From Falseniella ignava CCUG 37419 (lineage in GTDB: Bacteria; Bacillota; Bacilli; Lactobacillales; Aerococcaceae): a stretch of DNA of 48,993 nucleotides. The stretch lies in the NCBI RefSeq assembly GCF_000301055.1, contig NZ_JH932301.1, positions 220,742 to 269,734 on the forward strand. Reading direction: 5' to 3'. The position numbers and the translations under genes are program-made. The notes under the pieces are model-generated. The model searched no databases, had not been told where the DNA came from, and worked only from the letters and a program-made list of their open reading frames with translations. Shown here in pieces: positions 1-7,750 of the stretch; position 1 is the first letter of the stretch, and every line of letters starts with the position of its first letter.

Positions 1-64
1 CCAAGTTTGTTCAACTGAAAGAGCAGAGCTGAACAATTACCCTCATTAAAACTCCCGCAGAATC

Positions 65-106
65 AAGTAAAACAAAATAAGAGTAGAAACACAGTGGTTT
101 CTACTC
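65..106 (-). terminator. Intrinsic terminator of the phosphodiesterase gene
   Basis: Arms GAGTAGAAAC (81-90) and GTTTCTACTC (97-106) enclose a 6-base loop. Read on the minus strand the hairpin is followed by a T-rich run (complement of 65-80). It overlaps the stop codon of the gene it ends. Confidence 0.85.
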
Positions 107-619
107 TGCATCGCTTAATGAAATGAGTGACCATTGGCCGTTTTCGTAGAGAGCGCATGAGCAACTGCCATCCTTTGGCAAAGTGGTCGATCCAGGGTTG
201 ATTACGGTTAGTCGATCGATTTGCTCGATGGACTTGATATGGCTGTGACCAAATAGGACCGTATTGGCACCGAGTGATTTAGCACGGTCAAGTCGATCCT
301 CAAGAGTCTCCTCGTAACCATGGACAGCATAAATGACCACGTCACCCCAACGAAGCAATGCTTCCTTGTTCGACAAATCTTGTTGCGTAACCATGCTATC
401 CACATCAGCGTCGCAATTTCCTTTAATAAAAGTAATGTCACGCCCTACTAAAAATTCAGCTAACTTAGCTGGTTCATAAGTCGCATAGACTGGATTGCGC
501 GGACCGTGATACAGCACATCACCTAAGTGTAGGAGATAATCGCAATCACCCAAGGCTTCTAACGCTTTTTTCGTTTGGATATAGGAACCATGCGTATCGG
601 ATAGGACTCCAATTTTCAT
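101..619 (-). CDS. YfcE/MJ0936-family metallophosphoesterase
   Basis: A 172-residue cytoplasmic calcineurin-like phosphodiesterase of the small YfcE type. The metal-binding signatures appear in order: DTH near residue 8, HLGD, KGNCD, HGYE and the C-terminal GHSH. Family members cleave phosphodiester model substrates with a di-metal centre; the natural substrate is unknown. I place the start at the ATG at 617-619 because GAGGTG lies 5 bases upstream; a GTG two codons earlier would sit inside that site. It is monocistronic, with its own terminator, and divergent from ftcD. Confidence 0.88.
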   Translation of the reverse strand: MKIGVLSDTHGSYIQTKKALEALGDCDYLLHLGDVLYHGPRNPVYATYEPAKLAEFLVGRDITFIKGNCDADVDSMVTQQDLSNKEALLRWGDVVIYAVHGYEETLEDRLDRAKSLGANTVLFGHSHIKSIEQIDRLTVINPGSTTLPKDGSCSCALYENGQWSLISLSDAE

Positions 620-653
620 ATACACACCTCATTCTATTTTACGCTATACATTG

Positions 654-669
654 AAGTAGCGTGCTACTT
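654..669. repeat. Short inverted repeat between divergent genes
   Basis: AAGTAGC and GCTACTT flank a 2-base centre in the 123-base gap between the phosphodiesterase gene and ftcD. No T tract follows, so an operator is as likely as a hairpin. No regulator is identified. Confidence 0.3.
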
Positions 670-683
670 TAATTGTAACGCAT

Positions 684-711
684 TTGGTTATTAGAAGGAA
701 TATGCTACACT
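684..711 (+). promoter_or_regulatory. Probable promoter of ftcD
   Basis: TTGGTT (684-689), 16 bases, then TACACT (706-711) preceded by TG at -15/-14, an extended -10 form. The start codon is about 30 bases downstream. Confidence 0.4.
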
Positions 712-742
712 CAAGGAGAGAAAAAAGTGATGGAGGGACGAG

Positions 743-1639
743 ATGGGTCAGTTAATTCAGTGTGTGCCGAATTTTAGTGAGGGGCGCGACGCAAAAGTTA
801 TTGAAGGGTTACTAGATGTGGCGCAATCGGTAGAAGGGGTTACGTTAATCGATGCATCATCCGATGAAAGTCATCATCGAACGGTGGTTACTTTGATTGG
901 CAATCCGGCGGGCATCGAGGAAATTGCAGTACGATTGATGCGTTATGCGGTGGAGCAAATTGATTTAACCGCACATCAAGGTGAGCATCCGCGGATGGGT
1001 GCGATGGATGTCTGCCCGCTGATTCCACTGAAAGGAATTACAACGGAAGAATGCGTTGAAGTCGCTAAGCGTATTGGACAGCGAGCATCCGAAGGGCTTG
1101 CACTCCCCATTTTCCTATATGAAGCGGCAGCGTCAGTGCCAGCACGCCGAAATTTAGCGCGAATCCGAAAAGGGGAATTCGAAGCAATGGCGAATAAATT
1201 ACAACAAACGGAGTGGCAGCCCGATTATGGACCGAGTGCACCTCACCCTACAGCAGGAGTGACGGCCATCGGTGTCCGTCAGCCACTGGTGGCTTTCAAT
1301 GTAAATCTAAATACGGCGGATTTGTCGATTGCTCAAGAAATAGCGCGCAGTGTCCGGGGTTCGAGTGGGGGCTTTAAGCACTGTAAAGCGATTGGCGTGA
1401 TGCTTGAGGACCAGCAAATCGCACAAGTCTCAATGAATATGACAGATACGCAAAAGTTACCACTCTACCGAGTGTTCGAATGCATCAAACTTGAAGCAAA
1501 ACGATACGGTGTTTCGATATTAAGTAGTGAAATTATCGGGCTAACCCCAGGTCAAGCATTGGCGGATAGTGCCGCCTATTATTTACAGCTGAAGACATTC
1601 GATTATCAGCAACAAGTGATTGAAAATCATTTGATCTAG
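743..1639 (+). CDS. ftcD: Glutamate formimidoyltransferase
   Basis: A 298-residue single-domain formiminotransferase. It moves the formimino group of N-formimino-L-glutamate to tetrahydrofolate, the last step of one histidine degradation route and an entry to the folate one-carbon pool. The N-terminal VPNFSEGRD block and the GEHPRMGAMDVCP block are present; His82 matches the catalytic histidine of the family. The cyclodeaminase domain found in animal FTCD is absent, as usual in bacteria. GGAGG precedes the ATG. No hut gene is next to it, so the source of its substrate is not visible here. It ends 2 bases from the convergent acetyltransferase gene. Confidence 0.93.
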   Translation: MGQLIQCVPNFSEGRDAKVIEGLLDVAQSVEGVTLIDASSDESHHRTVVTLIGNPAGIEEIAVRLMRYAVEQIDLTAHQGEHPRMGAMDVCPLIPLKGITTEECVEVAKRIGQRASEGLALPIFLYEAAASVPARRNLARIRKGEFEAMANKLQQTEWQPDYGPSAPHPTAGVTAIGVRQPLVAFNVNLNTADLSIAQEIARSVRGSSGGFKHCKAIGVMLEDQQIAQVSMNMTDTQKLPLYRVFECIKLEAKRYGVSILSSEIIGLTPGQALADSAAYYLQLKTFDYQQQVIENHLI

Positions 1640-1641
1640 TC

Positions 1642-2085
1642 CTAATCCAACCGATACTGATACCACTCCTCGGCAACACGTTCAAAGCCAATGGCTTCGA
1701 ACATTCGCTGACTTTGGTGGTTGAAGCGATAAACATTGGCATGAACTTCATCAAAACCACAATAATCAGCTAATTCAAGGATTGCTTGAACACTCCGTCG
1801 TCCAAGGTGTTGATTTTGGAATTCAGGAGCGACGACGATGCACAATTCACCGTTATCTAGCAGAGTAATATCTCCAGCGAGTTGCCCCAAATATTTAATA
1901 TAATAACACCGGCCGTGGGTCGATAAATAGTGATACATCTTTTCAAGGACTTCGAGTGTATAGGGGGTGGTAGTATGATCCACTTGTAAGCATAATTGTG
2001 GATTTTGATACCACTCGAGGGTTACTTCAGGGCAGGGATAATAAGGAACGAGTCTTAAGGCTTGATCAATAAGAATGGCTTCCAT
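1642..2085 (-). CDS. GNAT-family N-acetyltransferase
   Basis: A 147-residue protein with a GNAT fold signature: motif A around VVAPEFQNQHLGRRS (acetyl-CoA pyrophosphate loop, Q-x-x-LG-R) and a motif B helix containing NHQSQRMFEAIGF. The substrate cannot be told from sequence. GAGGAG lies 8 bases before the ATG. It converges on ftcD with almost no spacer and diverges from the DUF1576 gene. Confidence 0.85.
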   Translation of the reverse strand: MEAILIDQALRLVPYYPCPEVTLEWYQNPQLCLQVDHTTTPYTLEVLEKMYHYLSTHGRCYYIKYLGQLAGDITLLDNGELCIVVAPEFQNQHLGRRSVQAILELADYCGFDEVHANVYRFNHQSQRMFEAIGFERVAEEWYQYRLD

Positions 2086-2154
2086 CTGTCTACTCCTCGT
2101 ATGTCGGAATTTTTAAATATTATAGCACAAATCCCTCAGGCGATTACCGGTCTA

Positions 2155-2183
2155 TTTACACGATACTTAAGGCAACGTATAAT
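2155..2183 (+). promoter_or_regulatory. Strong promoter of the DUF1576 gene
   Basis: TTTACA (2155-2160), 17 bases, TATAAT (2178-2183): near-consensus sigma-A hexamers. Their position rules out translation starts upstream of 2190. Confidence 0.75.
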
Positions 2184-2211
2184 AGAGGGACAGCTAAGAA
2201 GGAGTGGAAGT

Positions 2212-3465
2212 ATGAACCAAGTTGAGCAATCATCATTTCGTTATTTAGATTTTTATTTATTAGGCATTATGGTACTTGTGACGGGATTCTTTGCGCAAGA
2301 TGGGGCTAGTATTCTACAAGGACTATGGCAAATTACGCTGTCTCCAAGTCAATTGATCAGTGATTATATGTTGATTGGTGGGGTGGGTGCTGCCTTTGTC
2401 AATAGCGCGTTAGTTTATTTAATGATGGTCGCGCTGGCCCATTATTTAAAATCCGAATTAACGGGGATCTTAATTGCGGGACTCTTAACAGTTTTAGGTT
2501 TTGGATTTTTCGGTAAGCATATTCTCAACTCCATCCCATTAATTATCGGCGTGTATCTTTATACGAAATACCAAGGCATTTCATTTTCTCAACAAGTTCA
2601 TGTGGCGTGCTTTGTGACAGGGATTTCGCCGGCGGTCAGCTATATCGCTTTGGGGCTCGAGTGCCCCTTATGGATTTCAATACCTGCTGCAACCATTGTG
2701 GGGATTCTAATTGGAATGATTGTGATTCCATTAGCGGGACATATGTTGAACTTTCACAAAGGTTATAATTTGTATAACATCGGGTTTACAATTGGTGTGA
2801 TTGGCTTAGCCTTGCGAGGAGCCCTGCGCATGTTCGATTTACCAGTGGATAGTGTTAGCCATCTATATTTAGAAAATGATACTATAGCGACGACCTTTGT
2901 CGCGATATTGGGGCTGTTCTTAACCGTCTATGGTCTGGTCGAGAATCGAGGCTGGCGGGGGTACCGGGAATTGCTTACTCGAACTGGGAAAACATCCTCT
3001 GATTATGTTCAAGACTATGGTAAAGGCATTGTCTTAATCAATATGGGGGTCTTGGCATGGTTATGTCTAGCCTATGTCAAAATAAATGGTGGCATCATTA
3101 ACGGTCCTCTAATCGGAGGAATTTTAACCGTCATCGCTTTTGGTGCTTTTGGTAAACACCCGAAAAATTGCTTGCCGATTTTCCTTGGTGTGATGATGAT
3201 ATCGATGTTGAATATGTATGGTACATCGAATACAACGTCATTATTGATTGGGTTGTTCGGTACGACCATCGCCCCGATTAGTGGAGAATATGGCTTTATG
3301 GTAGGTATTTTGGCAGGAATGCTCCATAAGGCGATTGCATCGAATGTGGGAATTGTCCACGGTGGATTGAACCTTTATAATAACGGGTTTGCGGGGGGAT
3401 TTGTGGCGAGTTTAATGGTGCCATTACTTCAGACATTTCTGCCTCGAGATGGACAAAATGAGTAG
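2212..3465 (+). CDS. DUF1576-family polytopic membrane protein
   Basis: A 417-residue integral membrane protein with about ten hydrophobic segments and two similar halves, each with a glycine-rich FGFFGKH / FGAFGKHPKNC segment, suggesting an internal duplication. It resembles the DUF1576 family of Firmicutes; transport is plausible but unproven. The frame stays open upstream to 2062, but the AAGGAG site 7 bases before the ATG at 2212, just after a TATAAT box, fixes the start here. A lysine riboswitch lies downstream, not upstream, so it does not control this gene. Confidence 0.8.
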   Translation: MNQVEQSSFRYLDFYLLGIMVLVTGFFAQDGASILQGLWQITLSPSQLISDYMLIGGVGAAFVNSALVYLMMVALAHYLKSELTGILIAGLLTVLGFGFFGKHILNSIPLIIGVYLYTKYQGISFSQQVHVACFVTGISPAVSYIALGLECPLWISIPAATIVGILIGMIVIPLAGHMLNFHKGYNLYNIGFTIGVIGLALRGALRMFDLPVDSVSHLYLENDTIATTFVAILGLFLTVYGLVENRGWRGYRELLTRTGKTSSDYVQDYGKGIVLINMGVLAWLCLAYVKINGGIINGPLIGGILTVIAFGAFGKHPKNCLPIFLGVMMISMLNMYGTSNTTSLLIGLFGTTIAPISGEYGFMVGILAGMLHKAIASNVGIVHGGLNLYNNGFAGGFVASLMVPLLQTFLPRDGQNE

Positions 3466-3475
3466 TTGAAAAATA

Positions 3476-3529
3476 AAGTTAGCCTGGAGCCATGATTACC
3501 TATACTGCGGTATGGCGCCAGGCTAACTT
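3476..3529. repeat. Long imperfect hairpin after the DUF1576 gene
   Basis: AAGTTAGCCTGG (3476-3487) pairs perfectly with CCAGGCTAACTT (3518-3529); inside, GCCAT pairs with ATGGC and ATAC with GTAT. On the plus strand no T tract follows; on the minus strand the complement of 3469-3477 is T-rich. It may be an end structure for the DUF1576 mRNA. Its right arm overlaps the -35 box of the next promoter. Confidence 0.55.
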
Positions 3530-3556
3530 GACAAGAAATACAAACCATACTATGAT
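3528..3556 (+). promoter_or_regulatory. Consensus promoter of the lysine riboswitch RNA
   Basis: TTGACA (3528-3533), exactly 17 bases, TATGAT (3551-3556). Initiation near 3563 would place the aptamer at the 5' end of the transcript. Confidence 0.8.
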
Positions 3557-3574
3557 GAAGTAACAATTAGATGA

Positions 3575-3791
3575 ACAAACTAGGGTGAGGTTGCTGATAA
3601 TATAAGTAAAGCGCCAGCTTGAAAGGATTATTGGCCGAAGTGCACTAAACTGCACTGGGGATAGGTTGAAGAAGTCTATCACTCTGATGGGTTGTTGCCC
3701 AAACAACTTATCAAGGAGCTCCTAGCTTGTGGGCAAAAGACACGGAAATTATTTTTAATCAGACGTCGAGCTTTTGCTTAACGTTTTTTTG
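3575..3791 (+). promoter_or_regulatory. Lysine riboswitch (L box) with terminator, orphan
   Basis: The five-helix junction of the lysine aptamer can be traced. P1 is ACAAACTAGG (3575-3584) with CCTAGCTTGT (3721-3730). After GAGGTTGCT and AAGTA comes a very short P2 (AAGC/GCTT). Then TTGAAAGGA and GGCCGAAG lead to P3 (AGTGCA/TGCACT), P4 (GATAG/CTATC) and P5 (GTTGTT/AACAAC). The junction words match the lysC and asd leaders. The expression platform is visible: a terminator ACGTCGAGC-TTTT-GCTTAACGT plus seven T (3763-3790), and an alternative pairing GCAAAAG (3733-3739) with CTTTTGC (3771-3777). Lysine would stabilise P1 and favour termination. No intact plus-strand gene follows for more than 6 kb. 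Confidence 0.82.
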
Positions 3792-3943
3792 ATTATTGGT
3801 GTATTGAGTAGCATGCTTAATTGAGCCAATCGATCAAATGGCGTATCAATAATTGTAGCGGTAGCCCCGCATTATCGCAAAACTAAGAATGTTGAATGGA
3901 TTGAGTCATCAAACTATTCAAGTTCATTTTTGCAACATGTATT
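3792..3943. other. Gene-free stretch between two terminators, possible gene remnant
   Basis: About 150 bases between the riboswitch terminator and the next terminator hold no gene I can support. On the plus strand a frame open from 3825 encodes SIIVAVAPHYRKTKNVEWI, which looks protein-like but has no start. On the minus strand a frame reads ATIIDTPFDRLAQLSMLL and stops near 3758. One may be the tail of a lost lysine-regulated gene; I cannot name either. Confidence 0.25.
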
Positions 3944-3977
3944 AAGCAAGGGATGCGGAAACATCCCTTGCTTTTTT
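3944..3977 (+). terminator. Strong intrinsic terminator, plus strand
   Basis: AAGCAAGGGATG (3944-3955), loop CGGAAA, CATCCCTTGCTT (3962-3973), then T residues. A 12-bp perfect stem. It ends a plus-strand transcript although no intact plus-strand gene precedes it, consistent with a deleted gene between the riboswitch and here. Confidence 0.85.
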
Positions 3978-3994
3978 GGTGTCTATTTTTATTT

Positions 3995-4282
3995 TCACCG
4001 TATCCGTTTACTATGCGTCATCCCTCGCAACAAAAAGTAAGTTGGGTTCCCACGATAATCGGCTAACGAGCCAAGTTGTTGCTGGCAATTCGGACAGAGC
4101 AGGGCGTTTGCAAGATTTGTCAGGTCGAATTCAGCTTCAATAATTCGTGGGACTTGCAGCTTAATAAGGTTGCCGCGCCCTCCCTTTTGATACAGAGCAA
4201 TGGCTTGTTTGCAATGTTGGCATGAAACAAGGAGTGGGTAAGTATTTTTAATTTTTCGGTAATAAGGGTTTGAGTATTTCAT
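3995..4282 (-). CDS. Small zinc-ribbon protein of unknown function
   Basis: A 95-residue protein with two CxxC knuckles (C21/C24 and C63/C66) that could bind one zinc ion, flanked by basic segments. I do not recognise a named family. The ATG at 4280-4282 is preferred because AAGGAG lies 9 bases upstream; an in-frame TTG further up overlaps that site. It sits alone between the plus-strand terminator region and the mgtC-like gene. DNA or RNA binding is possible but not shown. Confidence 0.6.
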   Translation of the reverse strand: MKYSNPYYRKIKNTYPLLVSCQHCKQAIALYQKGGRGNLIKLQVPRIIEAEFDLTNLANALLCPNCQQQLGSLADYRGNPTYFLLRGMTHSKRIR

Positions 4283-4336
4283 AGGGTTCAACTCCTTCAA
4301 AATATTATGAATGCGATAGGCAAGTAGATGATTAAT

Positions 4337-4364
4337 ATAAAAAAGCTAGGACAATATCCTAGCT
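4337..4364 (-). terminator. Intrinsic terminator of the MgtC-like gene
   Basis: AGCTAGGA (4344-4351), loop CAATA, TCCTAGCT (4357-4364). On the minus strand it is followed by a run of T (complement of 4338-4343). It lies just past the stop codon at 4376. Confidence 0.8.
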
Positions 4365-4375
4365 GAATCGCTAAA

Positions 4376-5065
4376 TTAGACAAAGGTGACACTCTTAACG
4401 TTTGCCACTTCATCCCAAATTGTGCGTGTGATAGCTTCGACATCAATCTTACGCCGATCTCCAGTCATCTTAAATTGATAGTGATAACTGCCGCTATTTG
4501 TTGAGATAATAATATCTTTGACTTTCAAATGATTGCGGTCGATAATATCGTGTAAATCTTTCAACTTCGAACGTGGTTCATTAAAGTAAATATCTAAGAC
4601 ATAGGAACGATCGGTAAGCATCAGATTGATCGCAATTAAAATAAATAACATTACAATTGTACTTGATATCACAATGATAAAGTATCCAAGACCTGCTCCA
4701 ATCCCTAAGGCTGCACTACCCCAAAGGGTTGCGGCTGTAGTTAGTCCCGTTACGGTCGCATTGCGATTGATAATAATGGTTCCAGCGCCGAGGAACCCGA
4801 TGCCACTGACAATTTGTGCAATTAATCGGGATGGGTCTGAACTGATAATGCCAAGTAAGTCTGGATGTGCACGATTAAACTCAATTACACTTTCAGTGAG
4901 TTCCAGTTGGATCAAAGTAATCATGCAAGCGCTGACTGCTACAATCAAGTGCGTTCGAAGTCCAGCGGAACGGCCACTGCGCTCACGGTCAAAACCAATT
5001 AAGCTAACGCATAAAACAGTCACGAGTAAGCGAAGAAAAACATCTTGCGGATTAAGTGTGCTCAT
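4376..5065 (-). CDS. MgtC/SapB-family membrane protein
   Basis: A 229-residue inner-membrane protein of the MgtC/SapB family. The N-terminal half has about four transmembrane segments with family signatures GFDRERSGRSAGLRTH and GIGFLGAGTI; the C-terminal roughly 80 residues form the soluble ACT-like domain. Members are linked to low-magnesium or acid adaptation, not to magnesium uptake itself. AAAGGAG stands 11 bases from the ATG. It has its own promoter and terminator, so it is likely monocistronic. No Mg-responsive leader is visible. Confidence 0.88.
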   Translation of the reverse strand: MSTLNPQDVFLRLLVTVLCVSLIGFDRERSGRSAGLRTHLIVAVSACMITLIQLELTESVIEFNRAHPDLLGIISSDPSRLIAQIVSGIGFLGAGTIIINRNATVTGLTTAATLWGSAALGIGAGLGYFIIVISSTIVMLFILIAINLMLTDRSYVLDIYFNEPRSKLKDLHDIIDRNHLKVKDIIISTNSGSYHYQFKMTGDRRKIDVEAITRTIWDEVANVKSVTFV

Positions 5066-5101
5066 AGAATCAAGAACTCCTTTATAATCTACTGAGAGTT
5101 A

Positions 5102-5130
5102 ATTATACCAAATATCACGCTTAATGGACA
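5102..5130 (-). promoter_or_regulatory. Probable promoter of the MgtC-like gene
   Basis: On the minus strand an extended -10 TGGTATAAT (TATAAT as the complement of 5102-5107) is preceded at 17 bases by a weak TGTCCA. Confidence 0.5.
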
Positions 5131-5158
5131 TACACTAAAGCGGTCTTAGAACAATGCA

Positions 5159-5230
5159 AAACCCTCTCTTCGGTTTGATTCCGTTGAGAGGGTTTATCTT
5201 TCGTCAAGTTCATACTTCGCCTGAAGTATG
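5159..5230. terminator. Two hairpins downstream of the peptide transporter operon
   Basis: AAACCCTCTC (5159-5168) pairs with GAGAGGGTTT (5186-5195). A second stem-loop, CATACTTC/GAAGTATG (5211-5218, 5223-5230), follows the oppA-like stop codon directly. T-rich flanks are modest on either strand. They most likely end the minus-strand operon and protect its 3' end. Confidence 0.65.
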
Positions 5231-5248
5231 CAGAATTTAAATCAGGAC

Positions 5249-6823
5249 TTATTCATTGGTATTATCCAACCACACATTGGTAAATTCAATTTCACCGTTA
5301 ATTTTACGGCTGTCTTGATCTGCCATTGGGTGTCCTTTCACATAAGCTTTAGTAACTAATTTTGCACCCCAGTTCCAAGTTGGAATGGTTGGTAATTCTT
5401 CAGCTAAGAGTGCTTGGATTTCACGGTAGATTTCAGCGCGTTTTTCTGGATCGACTTCACGATTTCCTTCTTCAAGTAATGCATCCATCGTTTCAGAACT
5501 ATAAATGCCGTAGTTCATTGCTTGGCCGGTTCCGTATTTATAAGCTAAAGCAGAGATGTCCGGTCCAATGTATCCTTGGTGCATTGTTAATTCGAAGTCT
5601 TGTTGTTCTAAGACTTTTTCGTCATATGAACCATCATCCATTGAGTTGTGGTTTAACTTAATGCCAACCTCTTCGAGTTGTTGCGCTAAGATTGGAACAA
5701 AGTTATCCCATCCTGGATAGGTATCGATGGTTGTTTCAAAGTAGTAGCCATCTTCATTTAATTCATAACCAGCTTCTTCAATGAGTTCGCGTGCACGTTC
5801 AACGTCACGTTCTGGAACTTTCGCGTCTTCATTTAATGCCCAAGCATATTGGTAAGGAATATAGTATTCTGCAATGGATCCATTACCACGGTAGTTTTTC
5901 TCTAACATATCTTGACGATCAATCGCGTAAAGTACGGCTTCACGTAATTTTTTATCGGTGAAAATTCCGTCCTTCATATTGAAGACGATGTTCCCCATAT
6001 TTGGGAAGGAGATATCGGTCACAACGTAATCTTCATTTTCTTCCATCGTTGGGATTTCATCTGCCGGTACACCGTTACGGTTTTCATCGGTTTCGCCATT
6101 TAAGAAAGCTTGGTATGCTACATCGCCATCCGGAATAAAGCGGACAACCACTTCATCTAAGTAAGGTCCTTCTTTGAAATATTCTTCGTTCTTTTCAAGG
6201 ACTAGGTAGTCTCCGGGAATATGCTCTTTGAATTTGAATGGACCTGTACCGATCGGATGTTGATTGGCTTCGTTATCTAACCAATCTGTTCCTTCATAAA
6301 TATGTTTTGGCATAATTTGCGTTCCGTGCCATGCGATAGCGCTTAAAATGCCTGCATTCGGTTCAGATAGTTTGAAGTTAACGGTGTTTTCATCGATCAC
6401 TTCGACTTCTTCAATGTCAGCTAATGAACTTGCTGCAAATCCTTCTTCACTTAAGATTTGATCAAACGTCCATTTAACGTCTTCAGCAGAGAAAGGCTCG
6501 CCATCGTGCCATTTAACGTCGGGTATTAAGTGGAATGTTAAGTTTAAGCCATCTTCTGAAAATTCATAACTCTCTGCAATATCTGGAACGATTTCGCTGT
6601 AACCGTTAATTTTCAAGAGTTTATTCATGACGTTTTCGATGACAACTTTAGCTGCGTTGTTTGGGGCAGCATTAGGATTATATGTCTCAGGTTCAGCAGC
6701 GGTTGATACGACGAGCGTTCCACCTTCTACTGGGTCTTGAGCTTGAACTGAGCCCATTGCCATCGTATTGATTAAAGGGAACACACATAAGAGTGTTACG
6801 ATGAGTTTTTTAATCTTTTGCAT
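5249..6823 (-). CDS. Peptide ABC transporter substrate-binding protein (family 5)
   Basis: A 524-residue extracytoplasmic solute-binding protein of the OppA/DppA class. The family block PDVKWHDGEPFSAEDVKWTF and typical segments (GTGPFKFKEH, VVRFIPDGD) are present. The signal peptide (about residues 1-29) ends in SVQAQD; there is no lipobox cysteine, so cleavage by signal peptidase I is predicted rather than lipid anchoring, unusual for this class in Gram-positives. It is the last gene of the operon B-C-D-F-A, 21 bases after the ATPase gene. Peptide specificity is inferred from family and operon; nickel or other family-5 substrates are not excluded. Confidence 0.85.
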   Translation of the reverse strand: MQKIKKLIVTLLCVFPLINTMAMGSVQAQDPVEGGTLVVSTAAEPETYNPNAAPNNAAKVVIENVMNKLLKINGYSEIVPDIAESYEFSEDGLNLTFHLIPDVKWHDGEPFSAEDVKWTFDQILSEEGFAASSLADIEEVEVIDENTVNFKLSEPNAGILSAIAWHGTQIMPKHIYEGTDWLDNEANQHPIGTGPFKFKEHIPGDYLVLEKNEEYFKEGPYLDEVVVRFIPDGDVAYQAFLNGETDENRNGVPADEIPTMEENEDYVVTDISFPNMGNIVFNMKDGIFTDKKLREAVLYAIDRQDMLEKNYRGNGSIAEYYIPYQYAWALNEDAKVPERDVERARELIEEAGYELNEDGYYFETTIDTYPGWDNFVPILAQQLEEVGIKLNHNSMDDGSYDEKVLEQQDFELTMHQGYIGPDISALAYKYGTGQAMNYGIYSSETMDALLEEGNREVDPEKRAEIYREIQALLAEELPTIPTWNWGAKLVTKAYVKGHPMADQDSRKINGEIEFTNVWLDNTNE

Positions 6824-6844
6824 AGTAATTCCTTTCTAATAAAT

Positions 6845-7741
6845 CTATTCGACAGAACAATTTAAGTAATGATTCGGACTAATCTCAATCATTTCCGTAC
6901 TTTCGTGTTGGCCATAGTTCTGGTTGAAAGCATGGATCATGCGATCTAAGGCTTCATTTGTCACCTCCTTGCCATGGGCATTTGAGATTAGCACTTGGGT
7001 ATACGGGTGGCGTGCTTCTGTTAATAATTGATGCGCAGGAATATCTTCGATAATTTGGCCGTGATACATAATAAATAAGCGGTCCACGATATTACGTAAG
7101 CTTAAAATATCGTGGCTTACGATAATCATGGTATTTTGTTGGGCTTGGTGCGCATCGAGTAACATCTCTAAGACACTGGCGCGAATGGATACATCCAGCA
7201 TCGATACCGGCTCATCGGCTACGATAATATCGGGACGAATGAGTAAGCTACGTAAAATAGAAATTCGCTGTAGCTGTCCGCCAGATAATTCATGTGGATA
7301 GCGTGATAAGTAATGATCCGTCGGCGTGAAACCTGAACCTGCCAAGGCTTGGTCAATGATCGCTAAGCGCTCCTTTTGGGAGTTCCCAATTTGGTGAATT
7401 CGCAAAGGTTGCATTAAAATTTCTTGGATGGTCTGACGCCGGTCAAAGACCTCGTAAGGGTTTTGATAGATCATTTGGATTTTGCGTCGAAAGGCTTTGC
7501 GATGTTTCAGCCAATCAGAAAGTGATTTTTGATCAATTTCAATCGCGCCGTCATCTGCTTGATCTAAGGCGACTAGCAAGTTTAACAGGGTTGTCTTGCC
7601 GCTGCCAGACTCCCCAATGATGCCTACTTTTTGTTGCGGATGGATGGAAAAATTTAACTGATCGACTGCTTTAATTTGATGATGATGAATCTTGTCGGTA
7701 AAGATTTTCGTTAAATTAGTTACTTGAATAATTGGTTGCAT
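6845..7741 (-). CDS. Peptide ABC transporter ATP-binding protein, OppF/DppF type
   Basis: A 298-residue nucleotide-binding subunit. Walker A GESGSGKT near residue 43, a Q-loop in QMIYQNPYEVFDRR, signature LSGGQLQR, Walker B VADEP and H-loop VSHD are all present. The C-terminal HPYTQVLISN segment is typical of oligopeptide-type ATPases, but the cysteine-rich OppF tail is reduced. AGGAGG stands before the ATG. It lies between the OppD-like and binding-protein genes and should form the heterodimer with the OppD-like subunit. Confidence 0.9.
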   Translation of the reverse strand: MQPIIQVTNLTKIFTDKIHHHQIKAVDQLNFSIHPQQKVGIIGESGSGKTTLLNLLVALDQADDGAIEIDQKSLSDWLKHRKAFRRKIQMIYQNPYEVFDRRQTIQEILMQPLRIHQIGNSQKERLAIIDQALAGSGFTPTDHYLSRYPHELSGGQLQRISILRSLLIRPDIIVADEPVSMLDVSIRASVLEMLLDAHQAQQNTMIIVSHDILSLRNIVDRLFIMYHGQIIEDIPAHQLLTEARHPYTQVLISNAHGKEVTNEALDRMIHAFNQNYGQHESTEMIEISPNHYLNCSVE

Positions 7742-7750
7742 CGAATCCTC

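Noticed and set aside
3500-3706. Minus-strand open frame of 68 codons across the riboswitch
   Set aside because: It has no ribosome site or family resemblance, and it lies opposite a well-supported lysine aptamer on the plus strand.
4626-5087. Plus-strand open frame of 153 codons opposite the MgtC-like gene
   Set aside because: It is the complement of a conserved membrane protein gene with good start, promoter and terminator; its translation resembles no family.
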